Assembly: GCA_034111105.1 (NCBI GenBank) | Contig: JAWUXY010000126.1 | Location: 1-18,905, forward strand | Direction of reading: 5' to 3' | Length of the DNA: 18,905 nt | From: Bermanella sp034111105 | GTDB lineage: Bacteria > Pseudomonadota > Gammaproteobacteria > Pseudomonadales > Oceanobacteraceae | Program-made: the position numbers and the translations under genes | Shown: positions 15,289 through 18,905 of the stretch, piece after piece | How the letters are laid out: the number at the start of each line of letters is the position of its first letter | How positions within the stretch are numbered: the stretch's first letter is position 1 | Notes under the pieces: generated by a model | What the model saw: the letters and a program-made list of their open reading frames with translations, nothing else | What the model was told of the DNA's origin: nothing | Database searches by the model: none

Positions 15289-15909
15289 ATGAGTCAGTTT
15301 TTCCAAATTCACCCTGATAACCCTCAGGCTCGCCTTATTAAGCAAGCGGCCGAAATCATACGCGGTGGTGGCTTGGCGATTATTCCAACCGATTGCGCTT
15401 ATGCATTGGCGTGCCAGCTTGAAGATAAGCGGGCGTTAGAGCGCGTTAAGCAAATTCGGCAATTAAGCGATAAGCATAACTTTACACTGATGTGTCGTGA
15501 TTTGGCTGAGATCGGCACCTATGGCAGGGTAGACAACACGGCTTACCGTTTACTGAAAGCCCATACTCCGGGTGCATTTACCTTTATTTTGGACGGTACA
15601 CGTGAAGTGCCTAGGCGTCTAATGAATCCCAAAAAACGCACCATTGGTATTCGCGTGCCGTCTAATAATATCGTCAGTGCACTTTTAGAAGAGCTGGGCG
15701 AGCCCATTATGACGACCTCTTTGATTATGCCCAATGACGATACTCCGCTATCAGACCCTTATGAGATTCGCCAAATGCTTGAGCACGCGGTTGACTTGGT
15801 TATTGATGGCGGATATTGCGGGATCGAAGCCACCACCGTTGTGGATATGACGGGCGATGCCTATGAGATTATTCGCCAAGGCGTGGGCCAAATGGAAGAA
15901 TTAGACTAA
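15289..15909 (+). CDS. yciO: YciO-type L-threonylcarbamoyladenylate synthase family protein
   Basis: A 206-aa protein with a YrdC/Sua5 fold. That family makes threonylcarbamoyl-AMP for the t6A37 tRNA modification. The pattern IIPTDCAYALAC (31-42), KQIRQLSDKHNFTLMC, PGAFTFIL, KKRTIGIRVPSN, and MTTSLIMP matches the YciO subgroup. In E. coli the main enzyme is TsaC and YciO has at most weak activity, so this protein may have a different or auxiliary role. AAGGA lies seven bases before the ATG. It follows the PHP gene as in E. coli. The 143-base gap to trpS contains a membrane-helix-like frame without a start (15903-15992) and an interrupted palindrome. Confidence 0.9.
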   Translation: MSQFFQIHPDNPQARLIKQAAEIIRGGGLAIIPTDCAYALACQLEDKRALERVKQIRQLSDKHNFTLMCRDLAEIGTYGRVDNTAYRLLKAHTPGAFTFILDGTREVPRRLMNPKKRTIGIRVPSNNIVSALLEELGEPIMTTSLIMPNDDTPLSDPYEIRQMLEHAVDLVIDGGYCGIEATTVVDMTGDAYEIIRQGVGQMEELD

Positions 15910-15992
15910 TCCTTGTACTGCTGCTTTTAGCACTCATTCTCATCATTCGTTATTTAACGGGTAAGTGTCGTTTTTTTGTTGTTAATCAGTAG
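15903..15992 (+). other. Membrane-helix-like open frame without a start codon
   Basis: In the frame +2 to yciO, codons 15903-15989 read RLILVLLLLALILIIRYLTG and nine more residues (KCRFFVVNQ), then TAG (15990-15992). The 15-residue aliphatic run followed by basic residues looks like a bona fide inner-membrane helix. No ATG, GTG or TTG opens the frame between the upstream part of yciO and the hydrophobic run. It may be a decayed small gene, a peptide starting at a rare codon (CTG 15918, or ATT/ATC), or coincidence in T-rich DNA. Confidence 0.25.
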
Positions 15993-16011
15993 TTTTTAAC
16001 CTGCGTCATCG

Positions 16012-16030
16012 GTAAACTTCGGAACTTTAC
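16012..16030. repeat. Interrupted palindrome upstream of trpS
   Basis: A 19-base near-palindrome centred on 16021: GTAAA/TTTAC outer arms, a C-C mismatch, and TTC/GAA inner arms. It ends 11 bases before the trpS ribosome site. It resembles an operator more than an RNA hairpin because the central loop would be only one base. No further promoter element is clear in this gap. Confidence 0.35.
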
Positions 16031-16041
16031 TTTGTTGTATT

Positions 16042-16050
16042 AGGAGAAGG
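16042..16050 (+). promoter_or_regulatory. Ribosome binding site setting the TTG start of trpS
   Basis: AGGAGAAGG contains AGGAG six bases before TTG 16053. No in-frame ATG lies nearby before the first conserved motif, and the peptide from TTG leads straight into the Rossmann-fold start VLSGMRPTG. Confidence 0.65.
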
Positions 16051-16052
16051 CT

Positions 16053-17267
16053 TTGAGTTCTGTTGACTCTCAGCAACGTGTGCTGTCTGGCATGCGACCG
16101 ACTGGAAAATTACATTTAGGCCATTACCATGGTGTGCTTAAAAACTGGGTCAAGTTGCAGCACGAATATGAGTGCTTCTTTTTTGTGGCCGATTGGCATG
16201 CATTAACCACACACTATGACGATCCAAGCGTTATGGAGCGCAGTGTGTGGGACATGGTTGTTGACTGGCTAGCAGCAGGCGTGAACCCAGGTAGTGCCAC
16301 TTTGTTCTTGCAAAGCAAGGTGCCAGAACACGCGGAACTTCACCTTTTATTATCAATGATCACCCCTTTGGGTTGGTTAGAGCGCGTTCCTACCTACAAA
16401 GATCAGCAAGAAAAGCTAAAAGAAAAAGATTTAGCAACGTATGGCTTTTTGGGTTATCCGTTATTGCAAAGTGCCGATATCTTGCTTTATCGCGCAGGTA
16501 TGGTGCCTGTAGGTGCTGACCAAGTGGCTCACGTTGAGATTACCCGTGAAGTAGCACGTCGATTTAATTATGTTTTTGGTCGTGAGCCAGGGTTTGAAGA
16601 AAACGCCGAAGCCGCCGTTAAAAAGATGGGTAAAAAAGCCGCCAAGCTATACAGCAGTCTGCGCAAGCGTTACACCGAAGGTGGTGATGGCGAAGCGTTG
16701 GCCACGGCGCAAGCGTTATTAAAAGAACAGCAGAATATTACCCTTGGCGATAAAGAGCGCCTAATGGGCTATTTAGAGGGCGGTGGTAAAGTGATCTTGC
16801 CTGAGCCTCAAGCGCTGTTAACACCAGAATCAAAAATGCCGGGTTTAGACGGTGCCAAAATGTCTAAGTCTTACGGTAATACCATTAGTATCCGTGAAGA
16901 ACCTGCCGAAGTTGAGCGTAAAATTCGTACCATGCGTACAGACCCTGCCCGTGTGCGTCGCGATGATCCGGGTAACCCTGAGAATTGTCCGGTATGGCAG
17001 CTTCATGAAGTGTATAGCGATGATGAAGTAAAAGACTGGGTGCAAAAAGGTTGTCGCAGTGCAGGCATTGGTTGCTTAGATTGCAAAGGGCCGATTATTG
17101 ATTCTATTCAAGCTGAGCTTGCGCCGATTCAGGAGCGTGCAAAACAATACGAAGCAAACCCTGATTTAGTTAAATCCATTATTCATGATGGTAGCGAAAA
17201 AGCCCGCGAAGCGGCTCGAGATACCATGGAAGACGTTCGTCATGCCATGGGCTTGGCGTACCGTTAA
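16053..17267 (+). CDS. trpS: Tryptophanyl-tRNA synthetase, long form
   Basis: A 404-aa class I aminoacyl-tRNA synthetase charging tRNA-Trp. It has GMRPTGKLHLGHYHG with the HIGH-type motif HLGH (21-24), the substrate pocket around GYPLLQSADILLYRAGMVPVG, and KMSKS (269-273). It is about 70 aa longer than E. coli TrpS. The added part (roughly 180-250, KKAAKLYSSLRKRY ... LLKEQQNITLGDKERLMGYLEGGG) sits before KMSKS and is also present in pseudomonad enzymes. Three Cys (C334, C341, C344) in a C-terminal segment CRSAGIGCLDCKG could form part of a metal site, but a fourth ligand is not evident. The start is TTG. scpA begins five bases after its stop codon, so trpS, scpA and scpB are one transcription unit. 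Confidence 0.95.
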   Translation: MSSVDSQQRVLSGMRPTGKLHLGHYHGVLKNWVKLQHEYECFFFVADWHALTTHYDDPSVMERSVWDMVVDWLAAGVNPGSATLFLQSKVPEHAELHLLLSMITPLGWLERVPTYKDQQEKLKEKDLATYGFLGYPLLQSADILLYRAGMVPVGADQVAHVEITREVARRFNYVFGREPGFEENAEAAVKKMGKKAAKLYSSLRKRYTEGGDGEALATAQALLKEQQNITLGDKERLMGYLEGGGKVILPEPQALLTPESKMPGLDGAKMSKSYGNTISIREEPAEVERKIRTMRTDPARVRRDDPGNPENCPVWQLHEVYSDDEVKDWVQKGCRSAGIGCLDCKGPIIDSIQAELAPIQERAKQYEANPDLVKSIIHDGSEKAREAARDTMEDVRHAMGLAYR

Positions 17268-17271
17268 GACT

Positions 17272-18147
17272 ATGACAGAAGCCTCTGATGTTCCTCAAAC
17301 CGAAGAAATAGATCAGCCCGTACAGGCTGAGTCAGAGGCTATTGCTGTATCTGAACAAAAGAATCAGCAGCATGAAATGCCATTTGCATTGGTGCATGGT
17401 GAAGCGTTTACCCAGTTACCGTTAGATTTATATATCCCGCCTGATGCACTTGAGGTGATATTAGAGCAGTTTGAAGGTCCGTTGGATTTATTACTGTATT
17501 TAATTCGTAAGCAAAACCTTGATATTCTTGAAATCAATGTGGCAGAAATTACAGCTCAATACATGCTTTACGTTGATCTTATGCAAACTGTTCATCTTGA
17601 GTTGGCAGGTGAGTATTTGGTGATGGCGGCAATGTTGGCTGAAATTAAAAGTCGGATATTATTACCACGCCCAGCAGAATTAGCGGAAGAGGAAGAAGAT
17701 CCTCGTGCAGAATTGATTCGCCGTTTGCAAGATTACGAGCGATTCAAAAAAGCAGCCGAAGAAATTGACGAATTACCGCGCACCGGTCGTGATACATTTG
17801 AAGTGGAAATTAAGCCACCAGACTACAGTGCTGAAAAAAACCACCCAGATGTCGAATTTAAAGAGTTAATGCTGGCGTTTAGTGATGTATTGCACCGCGC
17901 CAACATGTTTACTGAACACGAAGTACACCGTGAGAAATTATCGACCCGTGAACGCATGAGTGACATTTTGGCGCGTTTGCAGACGGGTGATTTTATTCCG
18001 TTTACGCGTTTATTTACGGTTGAAGAAGGGCGTGCCGGCGTAGTGACAACTTTTCTTGCGACGTTAGAGCTCATAAAAGAACAATTAATAGAGATCGTGC
18101 AAAACGAAACGTTTGGGCCGATTCATGTGAAGGTAAAAGCCTCATGA
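17272..18147 (+). CDS. scpA: Segregation and condensation protein ScpA (kleisin)
   Basis: A 291-aa kleisin that bridges the two heads of the SMC dimer and binds ScpB. Residues 1-60 are an acidic, Gln/Glu-rich extension likely to be flexible. The conserved N-terminal SMC-neck-binding part is FEGPLDLLLYLIRKQNLDILEINVAEIT (67-94, shown in part), followed by LAGEYLVMAAMLAEIKSRILLP and then an acidic linker. The C-terminal winged helix (about 220-290) has VVTTFLATLELIKE. I chose ATG 17272, four bases after the trpS stop; the longer in-frame start at 17185 would lie within trpS and adds Trp-rich residues foreign to ScpA. The Shine-Dalgarno is weak, so translation may depend on coupling to trpS. Its ATGA overlaps scpB. 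Confidence 0.94.
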   Translation: MTEASDVPQTEEIDQPVQAESEAIAVSEQKNQQHEMPFALVHGEAFTQLPLDLYIPPDALEVILEQFEGPLDLLLYLIRKQNLDILEINVAEITAQYMLYVDLMQTVHLELAGEYLVMAAMLAEIKSRILLPRPAELAEEEEDPRAELIRRLQDYERFKKAAEEIDELPRTGRDTFEVEIKPPDYSAEKNHPDVEFKELMLAFSDVLHRANMFTEHEVHREKLSTRERMSDILARLQTGDFIPFTRLFTVEEGRAGVVTTFLATLELIKEQLIEIVQNETFGPIHVKVKAS

Positions 18148-18905
18148 TGATTAGTGATGCATTGCTAGAACAAATTATAGAAGGGGCTATGTTGGCCTCA
18201 GGTCAAACATTAAGTGTTGACCGTATACAAGCTTTATTTGATGAAGGCTTTGAGCCTGAAAAAGCGCGAATACAAACGACCTTAGATCGTATTGGCGAGA
18301 AATGTGAAAACAAGGGCTATGAACTGAAAAAGGTGGCCACTGGTTATCGCTTTCAGGTGAAGCAAGATCTGGGTAAGTGGGTGAGTCGACTTTGGGAAGA
18401 AAAGCCTCAGCGTTATAGTCGTGCATTGCTAGAAACACTTTCTATTATTGCTTATCGGCAGCCTGTGACCCGTGGCGAAATTGAAGATGTTCGCGGTGTT
18501 GCCGTCAGCTCTCATATTACCAAAACATTGGTTGAGCGTGAGTGGATTCAAGTGGTGGGTCATCGTGATGTACCGGGTCGTCCTGCCATGTTTGCCACCA
18601 CAAAAATGTTTTTAGATTACTTTAATTTAGAAAGTTTGGATCAATTGCCGACACTTGAACAAATTCAAGAAATTGCCGATGCCAATCATGCTCTAGAATT
18701 AGAAGATAAAACGGAAGAAGGTGATTTTGACTTCTCCAATCATCAAGAGCAACTAGGTGATAGCGAAAACCTAATCAGTGCCGCCCAAGATATGGAAGCC
18801 GCCGACGCGCTGGTGCAGCAGGTTGAAGATAACCTGTTTAAGCGGGCACAAGAAGATGAAGAGGCTGAAGCCCAGGCGAAACAAGTAGTGAGTGATCCTG
18901 GTGAG
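18144..18905 (+). CDS. scpB: Segregation and condensation protein ScpB (cut by window edge)
   Basis: At least 254 codons remain open to the right edge; the true end is not in the window. ScpB is a dimer of winged-helix proteins that binds the ScpA middle region in the SMC complex. The first winged helix lies at about 1-85 (ALLEQIIEGAMLASGQTL, YELKKVATGYRFQV). The second, about 90-170, has RALLETLSIIAYRQPVTRGEIEDVRGV, IQVVGHRDVPGRPAMFATT and FLDYFNLESLDQLP, the hallmark ScpB segment. The tail (from about 185) is strongly acidic and looks disordered. ATG 18144 overlaps the scpA stop as ATGA; a second in-frame ATG follows at once at 18147. The overlap indicates tight translational coupling with scpA. 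Confidence 0.95.
   Translation, partial: MMISDALLEQIIEGAMLASGQTLSVDRIQALFDEGFEPEKARIQTTLDRIGEKCENKGYELKKVATGYRFQVKQDLGKWVSRLWEEKPQRYSRALLETLSIIAYRQPVTRGEIEDVRGVAVSSHITKTLVEREWIQVVGHRDVPGRPAMFATTKMFLDYFNLESLDQLPTLEQIQEIADANHALELEDKTEEGDFDFSNHQEQLGDSENLISAAQDMEAADALVQQVEDNLFKRAQEDEEAEAQAKQVVSDPGE

Noticed and set aside
16012..16030. UUCG tetraloop hairpin before trpS
   Set aside because: C(TTCG)G is present, but the bases outside it (A-A) do not pair, so no stable tetraloop stem forms.
17185..17271. Longer ScpA start inside trpS
   Set aside because: The extra residues are the trpS end read in another frame; no ScpA resemblance.
18187..18438. Antisense frame at the right end
   Set aside because: It lies opposite scpB, which is coding on the + strand.
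1..18905. Mobile elements, CRISPR arrays, phage defence genes, rRNA or tRNA genes
   Set aside because: Looked for on both strands; no transposase or integrase-like proteins, no regular repeats and no recognisable RNA gene.

Overview
This window is a gene-dense stretch of a gammaproteobacterial chromosome. GC content is moderate (mid-40s per cent by eye). It has an SMC/ScpA/ScpB condensin rather than MukBEF, plus ZipA, bifunctional MnmC, a long-form TrpS and a regulator-smc-zipA-ligA order. These together suggest a Pseudomonas/Oceanospirillales-type marine bacterium; I cannot fix the genus. I see no rRNA or tRNA gene, CRISPR array, insertion sequence or prophage gene, and no stretch over 300 bases lacks a gene.

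Left part (1-8542, all + strand): a GntR/FCD-type regulator, smc (chromosome condensation), zipA (division-ring anchor), ligA (NAD-dependent DNA ligase) and a lytic-transglycosylase-like lipoprotein. They follow with gaps of 19, 27 and 18 bases and then an 11-base overlap, so they look like one operon joining chromosome maintenance, septum assembly and cell-wall work. Centre-left (8618-9608, + strand): an unrecognised 146-aa protein, a UPF0270/YheU-family protein and an unrecognised 69-aa protein behind a consensus Shine-Dalgarno. This is the least explained part.

Centre (9613-13459, - strand): mnmC (tRNA wobble-uridine modification), a periplasmic cyclophilin, a YgiM-like SH3 protein with a C-terminal membrane anchor, and a YciI-family protein. 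A convincing Rho-independent terminator follows the SH3 gene.

Right part (13601-18905, + strand): a six-helix VC0807/septation-protein-A-like membrane protein diverges from yciI. It is followed by a PHP-domain phosphoesterase (RNase AM type), a YciO-type threonylcarbamoyl-AMP synthase homologue, trpS (TTG start), scpA and scpB. scpB runs off the right edge. smc and both its partners scpA and scpB thus lie within 19 kb of each other.

I did not find a clearly new system. The best leads are a sliding-clamp-like motif at the N-terminus of LigA, the two unrecognised small genes with the inverted repeats around them, a GntR regulator that seems to have lost two of the usual FCD metal ligands, and a membrane-helix-like reading frame without a start codon between yciO and trpS.
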